From assembly GCA_947044405.1 (NCBI GenBank), contig CAMRHE010000324.1, positions 1,612,001 to 1,676,000 on the forward strand: DNA of 64,000 nucleotides, written 5' to 3'. This DNA comes from Leptodactylus fallax (Eukaryota; Chordata; Amphibia; Anura; Leptodactylidae). Position 1 is the first letter of the stretch. Each line of letters starts with the position of its first letter. The position numbers and the translations under genes were made by a program. Positions 35,735-46,927 of this stretch are shown here, in pieces. Under the pieces are notes generated by a model. That model was not told the DNA's origin, made no database searches, and was given only the letters and a program-made list of their open reading frames with translations.

Positions 35735-37043
35735 CAGTCATGGCCAAAAGTTTTGAGAATGACACAAATATTATATTTTCACATGATCTGCTGCCCTCTG
35801 GTTTTTATGTGTGTTTGTCAGATGTTTTTATCACATACAGAAATAGAATTGCATTTATATTATGAGTAACAGAAGCTTATATTGACAGTTAGAATGAGTT
35901 AATGCAGCAAGTCAATATTTGCAGTGTTGACCCTTCTTCTTCAGGACCTCTGCAATTCTCCCTGGCATGCTCTCAATCAACTTCTGGACCAAATCCTGAC
36001 TGATAGCAGTCCATTCTTGCAGAATCAATGCTTTAATTTTGTCTGAATTTGTTGGTTTTTGTTTGTCCACCCGTCTCTTGATGATTGACCACAAGTTCTC
36101 AATGGGATTAAGATCTGGAGAGTTTCCAGGCCATGGACCCAAAATCTCTATGTTTTGTTCCCTGAGCCATTTAGTTATCACCTTTGCTTTATGGCAAGGT
36201 GCTCCATCGTGCTGGAAAAGGCATTGTTGAGCGCCAAACTGCTCTTGGACGGTTGGGAGAAGTTGCTCTTGGAGGACATTCTGGTACCATTCTTTATTCA
36301 TGGCTGTGTTTTTAGGCAAGACTGTGAGAGAGACGATTCCCTTGGCTGAGAAGCAACCCCACACATGAATGGTTTCAGGATGCTTTACAGTTGGCATGAG
36401 ACAAGACTGGTGGTAGCGCTCACCTCTTCTTCTCCGAATAAGCTGTTTTCCAGATGTTCCAAACAATCGAAAAGGGGATTCATCAGAGAAAATGACTTTA
36501 CCCCAGTCCTCAGCAGTCCACTCCCTGTACCTTTTGCAGAATATCAGTCTGTCCCTGATGTTTTTTCTGGAGAGAAGTGGCTTCTTTGCTGCCCTCCTTG
36601 AGACCAGGCCTTGCTCCAAGAGTCTCCGCCTCACAGTGCGTGCAGATGCACTCACACCTGCCTGCTGCCATTCCTCAGCAAGCTCTGCACTGATGGCAAG
36701 CACCAGCCTCCTTTTAAAGTGTCCAGTGGTGTCATTCTTACTTAATCATGACAGACTGATCTCCAGCCCTGTCCTCATCAACACCCACACCTGTGTTAAT
36801 GGAGCAATCACTGAAACGATGTTAGGTGGTCCTTTTAAGGCAGGGCTGCAATGATGTTGAAATGTGTTTTGGGGGATAAAGTTCATTTTCTAGGCAAATA
36901 TTGACTTTGCAAGTAATTGCTGTTAAGCTGATCACTCTTTATAACATTCTGGAGTATATGCAAATTGCCATTAGAAAAACTGAAGCAGTAGACTTTGTAA
37001 AAATTAATATTTGTATCATTCTCAAAACTTTTGGCCATGACTG
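35735..37043 (-). mobile_element. Tc1-like transposon, family T7, array copy D (internal deletion)
   Basis: 1309 bp: both ends are present but 258 bp are missing relative to copies A-C, at the junction gcactg/atggcaag (near 36691), with two-base microhomology. It is followed by unrelated sequence (TA at 37044-37045, then 'ctatccacagg'), which is the outer right flank of the array. Private substitutions lie to the right of the deletion (aaagtg, cagactg, gttgaaatg). Confidence 0.93.
35912..36691 (-). pseudogene. Tc1-family transposase lacking its DNA-binding start (T7 copy D)
   Basis: The open frame retains AELAEEWQQ onward, that is residues 81-338 of the intact copies, with all three catalytic acids ([27 protein letters not shown]). 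The deletion of 258 bp (86 codons, in frame) removed the ATG, the first helix-turn-helix and GRPRK. No ATG precedes the catalytic domain in frame; only GTG/CTG-type codons do. It cannot make a normal transposase. Confidence 0.92.
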
Positions 37044-37045
37044 TA

Positions 37046-37389
37046 CTATCCACAGGATAAGTCATTAGCATGTGATCTGTGTGGGACCGAAACTGAGACC
37101 TCCTAGAAATCAAAGGCTGTCAGAAGCTGCTGCCCTATTACTTGAATAGGAGTTGTGCTGCATGAGCTGCCTGTCCACTAGCAACTTCAAGAATCTGGAG
37201 GCTGCTGCAACAGCTGATCTGTGTGGGGTCTGTTGACAGGTCATCAATGCAAAAAAAATCGATTAGAGGATAGAAAACTCCATTACCTACATAAAATCTT
37301 TTAGAGGTCAGAGCTCAGATTACTTTATATAGAGCTTTAAAGTTTCATTGTACCATTCCACTAGTCATACTGTATAAGCAGGGATGGGC
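37046..37389. other. Right flank of the T7 array, no gene recognised
   Basis: About 340 bp of ordinary sequence. 'ctgtcagaagctgctgccc' and neighbouring text show no known motif. Confidence 0.5.
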
Positions 37390-37808
37390 AAGTGCTGGGG
37401 CTCCAAGCTCCTGGGGGGGCCCACTCGGCTGTCGGGTGCTGACTGTGGCTGCTGCTTTTTTTATGTTTGATCACGTGCCCTGGGCCTCTGACCATTATAA
37501 TCAGGGGTCTGAAAACACCCGAAATTTTTGCAATATTTGCAAGGAACACCATAAGGCCACTATGGGACATTTTACTGTGTGAAGGGGCCACTGTAGGACA
37601 TTATACTGTGTGAAGGGGCCGCTATGGGACATTATACTGTGTGCAGAGGCCACTATGGGACATTATACTGTATGGAGTATAGTGTGTGTAAATAGGGCAT
37701 TATACCATGTGAGGGCCAAGAAAGGGGGCACTATGCTATGTGAGGGTGGGGGGGCCCAATACAAAAGTTTGCTATGGGGCCTAGTCTTTGCTAATTATGC
37801 CCTTATGT
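37390..37808. repeat. MITE-like repeat with 31-bp minisatellite (37555-37680)
   Basis: Words of hAT-type MITE ends occur on both sides ('gctggggctccaagctcc', 'gggggggcccaatacaaaa', 'gctaattatgccctta'), and between them a 31-bp unit ggccactatgggacattata + ctgtgtgaagg repeats about four times with period 31 (starts 37555, 37586, 37617, 37648). The unit aligns with the reverse complement of the array at 17216-17395. Exact element ends were not found. A short CDS-like frame here is a translation of the array. Confidence 0.65.
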
Positions 37809-37969
37809 ATATACAGTCATGACCGAAAGCGTTGGCACCCCTGAAATTTTTCCATAAAATGAAGTATTTCTCCCCAGAAAATTATTGCAATTACAATAAT
37901 AAAAAATAGACAAAAATTATATAATTTATGCAAAACTCCAAAATTTTGCCGGACAAAATTACTGGCCGC

Positions 37970-38665
37970 CTCATTTGGTTGCACACCCTTTGGAAAAAAA
38001 TAACTGAAATCAATCGCTTCCTATAACCATCAGAAAACGTCTTGCACCGCTCAACTGGAATTTTGGACCACTCTTCTTTCATATCATATTTGAAGGGTGC
38101 CTTCTCCCAACAGCATATTTGACTATTGGTACTGTGTTCTTTTCTTTGTAGGCCTCATTCCGTTTTTGGTAAACAGTAGAATGATGTGCTCTATTTTGGT
38201 CTCATCTGTCCACAAGACGTTTTCCCAGAAGGATTTTGGCTTACTCATATAAATTTTAGCAAACTGCAGACTAGTTTATATAATGTCTCTGTGTCAGCAG
38301 TGGGGTCCTCCTGGGTCTTCTGCCATAGCATTTCATTTAATTTCATTCAAATATTGACGGATAGTTTGCACTGATGCACCCTGAGCCTTCAGGACAGCTT
38401 GAATTTCATTGGAACTTCATTGGGGCTGCTTATCCACCATCCAGACTATCCTGTGTTGTAACCTTTCATCAATTTTTCTCTTCCGTCCAGGAAGATTAGC
38501 TACAGTGTCATAGGTTGTAAACTTGTTGACTATGTTGCGCACCATGGACAAAGTAACATCAAGATCTCTGGAGATATACTTGTAACCTTGAGATTGTTAA
38601 TATTTTTCCACAATTTTGGTTCTCAAGTCCTCAGACACTTCTGTTCTCCTCTTTCTGCTCTCCAT
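37970..38665 (-). pseudogene. Decayed Tc1-family transposase (T8)
   Basis: From ATG 38663-38665 the text [53 protein letters not shown] and FWENVLWTDETKIE (first Asp, near 38200) can be read with several stops and shifts. The central block with the second Asp and the Glu is deleted: EAYKEKNTVPI-like text jumps to the C-terminal [13 protein letters not shown]...DGYRKRL. It is related to the T1 transposases (same RKRKIDER and DGYRKRL wording) but is clearly older. Confidence 0.85.
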
Positions 38666-38955
38666 GCTTAGTGTGGCACACACAGATACACAATGCATAA
38701 ATTGAGTCAACTTGTAACGTCTCTGCCTGTTCAGGTCTCTGCGCCACCCTCTGCTTACACGCTACAGTGCAGGAGGCATGTTCAGTTTGATTCCTTGCTT
38801 GGGGTTCTTGCTGCTCTGTCTGTCCTAGTACCTCTTTTCTGTAATTGAATTTCAGCCACACCCGACTCCTGCACCTTTGTTTCCCTCCGATCCTCAAACA
38901 GTTAATCTTAGCCTTGCCTGTGTGATTGACAGCCTATCTATCAATCAAGTCTGGG

Positions 38956-39591
38956 ACAATAGAAACAAAAGCATGGTATGAACAATGATGGGCATGTCAG
39001 AAGTCACGTGGTTACCCTACTTTGCCCATATATTTAGTCAAAGCCTCCATATAAAAACGTGCCCAGAATACCAATGCACGAAACAACAAACAAAAAAAAT
39101 GGAGAGGACACTCATAATACAAGACAAATATTGAAAATATATCAAAATTTATTAATCAATTAAAAAATTACATATATAACAATAATGTTGGAGATAGGAC
39201 AATTAAGAAACCAAAGGTGTCAGACATAGGGTAAAGACCATAAGCATATAAATGTTCACCAGAGCAAATGGTACAATGTTGGTATGCACACTATCATAAG
39301 TTAAACCAAAGTAGATGACAAAGTGTTATAGTAACTGGTAGTATAACCAACTATTAAAGCAATCTCCTATATGGCTATATACATCTCAAGTACACGGTCA
39401 AACAGTATCCAATAATTATGTGCCAAAGGATAAAGTAAGAAGGATACATGTGTGTAAATATGACTCAATAGAGTAGCCGAATCAATAAGTAATAGTACAT
39501 ACCCATAATGATATTAGGAGAAGTGAATGGATGGTCTGTGCCCTGCTGACACCACCCACCCCGGACGAAGGTTGAGCGCCGAAACGCGCGT
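38956..39591. mobile_element. 636-bp insertion with 17-bp target duplication and hammerhead-like end
   Basis: It is flanked by tatcaatcaagtctggg at 38939-38955 and 39592-39608, an exact 17-bp duplication of LTR sequence. A duplication of that length points to target-primed reverse transcription (LINE or Penelope type) rather than to a DNA transposon. Its right end is a hammerhead-like motif (39561-39590) directly at the duplication. The middle is AT-rich with no open frame. I think it is a non-autonomous or truncated Penelope-like element, but no coding domain proves it. Confidence 0.6.
39561..39590 (+). ncRNA. Degenerate hammerhead-ribozyme-like motif
   Basis: The order CGGACGA - small stem (GGT...GCC) - GAAAC follows the hammerhead core CUGANGA - stem II - GAAAC, with one core mismatch (G for U at the second position). 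A sister motif with core CAGATGA is at 53010-53040, preceded in both by 'ctgacac...accc'. Penelope-like elements are known to carry hammerhead ribozymes. Stem I and stem III were not demonstrated, and the mismatch probably abolishes cleavage. Confidence 0.4.
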
Positions 39592-40409
39592 TATCAATCA
39601 AGTCTGGGGCAGATTCTGGACTTCCTATAAACAGGTCATCTGCTCACACATGGGTGCTGGCGATTGTGACTCTGTCCTGTGACCTTGTCCTTGCTAAACT
39701 GTTCCTTTGCTATTGTATTGTATTACTCACCTCTGACCTTTGGTTTCCCTTGTGACTACTCTTTTGGATTACGATTTAGTAGTGTTTAGTCTCTCTGGCT
39801 TTGACCCTTGGCTTGCTGACTCCGCTTCTGTGTTGTTTTGTCTTGTCTTGTTCTGTGTAACACTTATTCAGAGAAGGGATTGCTGTCCAGTTGCCATCTG
39901 TCGCATAGGGCAGTTCAGGCAAGTAGGCAGGGTCAGGGGCTGGGTTGAGTTTAGGGCTCATTGTCTCTGTCGTTCCCTTCTTCCCTTGTTTCAGCAGCAG
40001 CACTAGGGAATTGCACAACTAGCAATTCCCTTACACAACTTCTCTCCTTTTTATCTGGTTTCAGGTGTGATTTTTATATTGCCCACACCTGTTACTTGCC
40101 ACCTATGAGTTTGAACGAGCATCACATGCTTGAAACAAAGTTATTTACCCATAATTTTGAAAATATGCCAACAATTTTGTCTGGCCCATTTTTGGAGTCT
40201 TGTGCGAAATTATGTCCAATTTGCCTTTTTTCTCAGTTTCTTGTGTTATTCCAATACACACACACACACAAAAGAAATATACATGCGTATAACAATATGT
40301 GCAATTGCAAAAAATTTCTGGGTGAAATTCTACATTTTCTGGAAAAATTTCAGGGATTCAGTTTCTGCATTGCGCACTTCCATTAACACAGATGAAAGCT
40401 TTAATTGCA

Positions 40410-40945
40410 CTGTTAACAGTATCAGGCCCTCACTGATTCTGCAGTGGATTTTGCACCCAAATCAGTGGCAGATTCTTATCTCATTCCATCTCCCATTGAA
40501 AACAATTGGAGCAGGACGCTGGAAAAAAATAGCATCCTGCCCAATCTTGCTGCAGATTCTGCAGCTGATTCAGCCACAGCTTGTGACTCCCCACTGATTA
40601 GGCTCATTCATTTAGGACTAATCAGCTGTAGAAAGCCTCAATGGAAAGCTGAAGATCTACAGCACCACCGTGAGCCTGGGGGGGGGGGGGGGGCAGAAAA
40701 TAAAGAGAAATCAGAAGCAGAAGTCTACCTCAAATTCCTCTTTACTTTCCCATGTCTGAACAGGTTCTATCTACTTATATGGAATGGACTGTATTACAGT
40801 CCTCTCCAGTAGGTCTGCCTCAGCAAAAAATACCCAATTTCGGTTGTTTGTTTTTTTTTTTGCTGTGGTGTACATGAGTTGCTCCAAAAGGGGCCCACTG
40901 AGGCTCTGTCGCCCAAGGGCCCACACAAACCTGGAGCCGGCCCTG
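40410..40945 (-). repeat. Interspersed repeat, inverted partner of 16665-17207
   Basis: On the minus strand it starts cagggccggctccaggtttg and follows the same order of words as 16665-17207, including 'gagcctcagtgggcccc', a T/A-rich spot, 'gtaaagaggaatttgagg' and 'ctgcagcaagattg'. A run of 14 G (40679-40692) interrupts it. Frames across it (40444-40812) are not genes. Confidence 0.75.
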
Positions 40946-42712
40946 CATATACAGTAAGTGGTCAGATCAACAGTCTGCCAAAAAAGTTTCATATATTTCT
41001 TTCTGATATCAGAAATAGCAGAAAGTGAAAAATGTTCCCTTAGTGACAGCCACATACATTATCCCCTTTCAGCACTAGTACTTCTGTAAAACTACGGTAG
41101 ATTTTACTTATTGCACAGCACTGTAAAGGAACAGAGTAAGGATTGTATGGAGGTTAAGTAGGTACCATCAGCAACAAGCATCATCTAAGGATAGGTGATA
41201 AGTTTTGTGTATGGGAGAACCTCTTCAATCCAAAAGTTGCTCTTTTTCTGAGGGCAGTAAAAACATCCAGCGGTCCGGAATCACATTGACCTCATAAAAA
41301 CTGATTGTAAATGGAGTTTATAAATAGCAGGACAGAAGAGAGGAACGGCTGCAAGAAGCAGATAAAACAGACAGATACAACATTGTTTTCACTATATAAA
41401 ATAATTATATATTAACTGGATAACTCCTTAAAAGGTCTATTGGGTTTTAGGTATGATATTTTCAGATCATGGTGTCACTCAAGTTTACAGAGGAGTCTAT
41501 TTCCAACTGATATAAAAAGTTTGGGTTGGGATTTCCTTCCATTGTTCCATGATTTGAGAACCTCATCGACGCTCCCTCCATATGCAGATGTGCAAAGAAT
41601 ATAAATTGCTAACACATATTTTCTTGACTCAGCAATACGTCTGTAATATAAATATATTTTTGGCTCCTTTAGGTCACTGTAAGAATTTAGAAACAGTAGA
41701 AACAAGTGGATAAAAGAAAAAATAGTGCACAGAAATCAGCTTGGATTTTAACTTTGGTTAAGTTAAGTTTAGTTGATGAAAATTAGGGTATAGTAGCCGA
41801 GTGGGTGCTAACACTGCATGATATACAGCCCACAGAGACCCCTCCTCTAGAGAAACTACACTGTTAGCGCCCAGCCAGACCCCACAACCTGATAGTGATG
41901 ACCGATTCTAATGATAGACCATCGATATCCATGGTTGGATAAGGCCTTTAAAAGAAGGGAGGCCACTACTAGGAAGAACTCGCTACAAGTGAATTATACA
42001 ACTTGCATTGAAGTTTATTGAAAAAATGAATATGCAGTGAGATCCCTTTAGTAGCAGCAGAAATAATTTTAACACTTAAATGGATCATTCCACAAAAATA
42101 TTTATTCTCTATCTACTCTGAGCCGGTGTGATGGTGTTCGGAAGGGCCCTGATGGTAAAGCAGGAATGACTCAGGCAGCCAGTTGTGCAGTGAAACAGGA
42201 TAATGCTTTCCTCAGCAACTGTAGAACTACAACAAGCAGTTTCCAGAATGGGGTTAGTAGTCTCTCTGTGTCCAACTCCCCAGCCTTGGTCTTAGGAGGG
42301 TGCCCAGGGATGATAAAGGCTCTAAGGAAAACTTCACTCCACTACCACTCCTCTGATGTGCCACTCGCATCTATGGATACTGGGGATTGAGTCCAAAGTC
42401 CTGACAGCCAAACTCCCTTTCTCCGGGCTGTCTCCAGATAAGCCTTGGGCTATTCTCTCTCCTTCTAGATACTGTATGGACGGCCCCTGAAGTACAATCT
42501 GAGTGCTGGCGCTCTCTCCTCTGCAGACTGCAGGAACTCAACTGCTATTGATCTCACACTAGACTGGCACTGAACTTTCAACGGTCATCCAGGAGACAAA
42601 AGTCTCCTTCAACCCCGCCCAGTGGCTTTTGATAAGCTAGGGCTGTACCAAGGCACAAAGTTTGAACACTGGGGGAACCACAGGGAAAACAACAAGGGAA
42701 AGCTACAAACAA
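40946..42712. other. Non-coding region; possible worn LTR-like segment 42120-42700
   Basis: No gene recognised. The GC-richer segment 42120-42700 reads like an untranslated or LTR stretch ('agccttggtcttaggagggtg', 'ctttctccgggctgtctcc') but I found no edges or duplication. The short frames have no motif. Confidence 0.45.
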
Positions 42713-42714
42713 TA

Positions 42715-43940
<1,226 letters not shown>

Positions 43941-44482
43941 GGGAGATTTCTGGGAACGCCCCCTGTGCTTTCAGCACCTAATTTGAATAATAAAGAAAAC
44001 TTCTTTTTCTTGGCATCCATAGGACTGTGACACATAATGAAGGTATGATATGGAAGCATGTTACAGCACCTACAGCACTATGGCGGCTGCTTGAAGGGGT
44101 TAAGGAAGGTGATAGACTCCCTTTAAAAATGTTGCTGGTTTCTGTCTGAAAAAACTCTCTAAGTCTAAGGCTTTATGTTGCGGAAAAATAAAACAGCGTT
44201 TTACAATACCAGCAAATTGAATGAGATTTTGGTTAATCTTATCCACACATTGTGGGGAAAAAAGAGCCTTGGAAAAAGTGCTAACACGCAGCAATTTTAG
44301 AAGCAGAATCAAATACATTTCCGAATATATTTAATAGGGGAGAGAAAAGAAGGAAAAAAAGTAACTCTTTTTCAGACGCGTTTCGCTACGTAGGGCCTTA
44401 GCCTAAAGATGATGCCACTAGGTGTTGCCACTTCTAGCTAGTTTGTTGTAGTAACTGTTACTAGAGAAGTTTTGTCGATAGA
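43941..44482. repeat. Anuran-type repeats, non-coding
   Basis: To 44130: GC-poor repeat with aataaagaaaac and the ending 'gactccctttaa'. 44160-44405: second repeat ending 'gctacgtagggccttagcc', as at 13415, 16255 and 17490. No gene. Confidence 0.55.
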
Positions 44483-44484
44483 TA

Positions 44485-45066
44485 CAGTGCCTTGCAAAAG
44501 TATTCGGCCCCCTTGAACTTTTCAACCTTTTGCCACATTTCAGGCTTCAAACATAAAGATATAAAATTAAAATTTTTTGGTGAGGAATCAACAACAAGTG
44601 AGACACAATTGTGAAGTGGAACGAAATTTATTGGCTATTTTAAACTTTTGTAAAAAATAAAAAACTGAAAAGTGGGGCTTGCAATATTATTCGGCCCCTT
44701 TACTTTCAGTGCAGCAAACTCACTCCAGAAGTTCAGTGAGGATCTCTGAATGATCCAATGTTGTCCTAAATGACTGCTGATGATAAATATAATCCACCTG
44801 TGTGTAATCAAGTCTCCGTATAAATGCACCTGCTCTGTGATAGTCTCAGGGTTCTATTTAAAGCGCAGAGAGCATTATGAAGACCAAGGAACACACCAGG
44901 CAGGCCCGTGATACTGTTGTGGAGAAGTTTAAAGCTGGATTTGAATACAAAAAGATTTCCCAAACTTTAAACATCCCAAGGAGCACTGTGCAAGCGATCA
45001 TATTGAAATGGAAGGAGTATCAGACCACTGCAAATCTACCAAGACCTGACCATCCCTCTAAACTTT
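44485..45066 (+). mobile_element. Tc1-like transposon, family T9, copy 1 (5' half only)
   Basis: The left end cagtgccttgcaaaagtatt follows TA (44483-44484); inner repeat tattcggcccctttac near 44688. After the first 190 bp of the transposase the sequence switches to a Penelope-like element. The remaining half of this copy is not found downstream. The next T9 sequence, at 46928, is a different copy in the opposite orientation. Confidence 0.85.
44877..45066 (+). pseudogene. N-terminal fragment of a Tc1-family transposase (T9 copy 1)
   Basis: MKTKEHTRQARDTVVEKFKAGFEYKKISQTLNIPRSTVQAIILKWKEYQTT...LPRPDHPSKL, which is the first helix-turn-helix and the start of the linker; the family basic motif GRPSKL is changed to DHPSKL. 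Sequence for the catalytic domain is missing because of the junction near 45066. Confidence 0.9.
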
Positions 45067-45855
45067 TATCCACAAGGAATAGTGAAGGCAGCCGAAATTA
45101 GAGCCAGCAAACTATCCCAGGCCCAATGCCTAGCCCCTAGGAACAAAAATAAAGTCAAATCCAATGATGCTTTTAAAAGTAACTTCATCACGACTTATAA
45201 TGGTGCTCATAATAATATTCGCACCATATTACAGAAACACTGGCATATACTTAAAAATGACCATTATCTCAAAAAAAGCCTACCAACTCAATCTGGAATT
45301 ACATTTAGGCATGCTAAAACATTGAAAAATCTGATTGCCCCTAGTCGCCTACGTGATAATTCCAATACTATACAACCCCGAAACACAGATTCTTCGGGAA
45401 TTTCAGTAGGCAGCTAAAAATGCGGACACAAGAAGTGTAAGTGTTGTCTTAATATAACACACAATACAACTACAATCACTAACAATACCACTAATGAAAC
45501 ATTTCAACTCTCACACAGATTGGACTGCTCTACCTCCTATGTAATTTACTTATTGGAGTGCCCATGTGGCCTCCAATACATAGGAAGAACTACAATGTGC
45601 TTACGTGAGAGAATCAACAAGCACCGTTCAAATGCAACTAATGGCTTCCAAAAGCATAGTGTGTCCCGTCATGCCTCTCTCAAACATAAGAATGATTTTA
45701 AAGGCTTTATGATAACCCCAATTGATCATGTTAATACAAAAAATTCCAGCAGATTCAACACTTTGAAACAGAGAGAGATGTTCTGGATATTTAAAATGAA
45801 AACCTTGGCCCCTGAAGGGCTCAGTGAAGCCTTGGAAGATATAACGGGATTCTAG
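45067..45855 (+). pseudogene. Penelope-like protein C-terminus with GIY-YIG endonuclease domain
   Basis: The frame reads FYPQGIVKAAEIRASKLSQ (the segment after the reverse transcriptase thumb), ITTYNGAHNNI, HWHILKND, then one in-frame TAA (45415-45417) just before a Cys-rich linker KCGHKKCKCC. A second stretch follows with SYVIYLLECPCGLQYIGRT, LRERINKHRSN (catalytic Arg region), SRHASLKH and REMFWIFKMKTLAPEGLSE (Glu region), ending at TAG 45853-45855. VIY...YIG is the Penelope form of the GIY-YIG signature. The domain itself (45520-45855, 111 codons) is open. Reverse transcriptase is lost and one stop breaks the linker, so no autonomous function. Confidence 0.88.
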
Positions 45856-46302
45856 CAGTGTTAAATATTTTAAAAAACGGAGCACACTTAATATGTTGAA
45901 CTATATAATTATTGTGGTTCTGTATACTAATATTTATTCTATTCCTCATTTAAGCACTCTTGGGGCAATATAACAATACCCTTTTATATGGGTGTATTTA
46001 TGGATTCCTTTTATATGGATGTGTATTGTATACAGTGCTAATATTACTGTCCATTAATTATGTATTTATTCTATAGCTAATGTCATATAAGGAAAACATA
46101 GTAACCCCCTATCTCTTCATATATCTGTGAGAGCCTCTCATTTTCATAATTTTTCCACCTATTAAATCAATCTATTAATTCTTCTGAAACATCTTTTATA
46201 TTAGTCCCCTATCATTCCTAAACTTAAAAATCCATTTGGTGTAGGAATTTCTGAATTACGAGCAATTTCACTGCTTATTTCATAAGTTCGGAACATGAAG
46301 CA

Positions 46303-46341
46303 ACTGGGCATGCGCGTATATACCCCTTGCGCATGCCCAGT
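46303..46341. repeat. Perfect inverted repeat, 13-bp arms
   Basis: actgggcatgcgc and its exact reverse complement are separated by 13 bp, inside the non-coding 3' part of the Penelope-like element. Related words recur at 46384-46408. It may be part of the element's structured RNA or an older fold-back repeat. Confidence 0.8.
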
Positions 46342-46927
46342 ACTCCTTTTGAAGCCATCTACACCTTGGCCTCAATGAACACGCATGCATTGGCGCTTTC
46401 GCGCATGTTCAATGCAAATTTTAGAATGCTATTTATATGCTAATGCCATGGCACTTCAAACTTGAACAGTTCTGGTGAGATCTAAAACGCCTCTTGGAAG
46501 GAGGTAAGTTTATGCCAATTTTGTACTATTTACATGACAGAGGCACATCATAGTATTCCTTTGTTACCTTAAGCAATCAATCATTATATCAATCAATCAA
46601 TGCTTCTTCATGCAATGAACCTGCCTATTGAGCTTATGACTATCAAAAGATGTTTATACTATAGCATTAATCCCCTGTTTAAACTTATTTGCTTGAATTT
46701 TTGCTATTGCTAATGGATTCTTTGGAACTATTGAGCACTAATTCTTTATTTATTCATTCATTTATTTAGTTATTTATTTATTTATATACTTTTTACATAT
46801 TAAATCATACTTGTTGCATACTCCCACAAAGAGTTTTAATACTAATATTTTTTATTTTTATTTTTATTCATATATTTTCGATTGGTATTTATGATATTTA
46901 TGGATTTTATTGTTGCTTGATGTTTTA

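Larger units (their letters stand above)
29950..37043. repeat. Tandem array of four T7 Tc1 elements with identical spacers
   Basis: Element starts at 29950, 31867, 33802 and 35735, so the period is 1917, 1935 and 1933 bp. Each of the first three elements is followed by the same spacer of about 350 bp: TA tract, T-run, 'cagtctgctacttattta' and on to 'catccttttt' + 'gcata'. Period differences come from the TA tract. All copies have the same orientation. This cannot come from independent insertions and must be tandem duplication of an element-plus-spacer unit. Confidence 0.95.
38713..40035 (-). mobile_element. Solo LTR, gypsy-type family G-A, minus orientation, itself interrupted
   Basis: On the minus strand it runs from TGTAAGGGAATTGCTAG (40035 downward) to GCAGAGACGTTACA (38713). 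It has a perfect 5-bp duplication, CAACT, at 38708-38712 and 40036-40040, inside the T8 element. Subtracting a 636-bp insertion and its 17-bp duplication leaves about 670 bp, matching the 662-bp sister at 20189-20850. Shared words confirm the family. No internal retroelement sequence is present. Confidence 0.85.
37814..40356 (-). mobile_element. Tc1-like relic, family T8 (T1-related), split by a solo LTR
   Basis: The left end cagtcatgaccgaaagcg follows TA at 37812-37813. Terminal-repeat text 'ccctgaaatttttccataaaatg' on the left matches the reverse complement of 40315-40355 ('cattttctggaaaaatttc'), so the right end survives except for its last 25 or so bases. The transposase (minus strand) is at 37970-38665, then the element is interrupted from 38713 to 40035 by an LTR. 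The inner repeats are ttgccggacaaaattactgg (37946) and, inverted, ttttgtctggcccat (40171). Confidence 0.8.
45067..46925 (+). mobile_element. 5'-truncated Penelope-like retroelement
   Basis: A C-terminal coding part with GIY-YIG endonuclease (45067-45855) is followed by about 1.07 kb of AT-rich non-coding sequence up to the next Tc1 element. Penelope-like elements are retroelements whose protein ends in a GIY-YIG nuclease that cuts the target. 5' truncation is common after target-primed reverse transcription. The upstream reverse transcriptase is missing. An inverted repeat with 13-bp arms lies at 46303-46341. The right end is uncertain since T9 copy 2 starts there. Confidence 0.8.

Noticed and set aside
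39740..40018. 88- and 80-codon frames in the solo LTR
   Set aside because: LTRs do not normally encode proteins and no domain is visible; the sister LTR at 20189 does not preserve the frame.
42166..42390. Possible host exon in the GC-richer segment 42120-42700
   Set aside because: No conserved domain and no convincing splice sites; it reads more like an LTR or untranslated repeat.
44370..44400. Third hammerhead-like motif (gcgaaacgcgtc on the minus strand)
   Set aside because: Only the GAAAC part is present; no CUGANGA-like core upstream.
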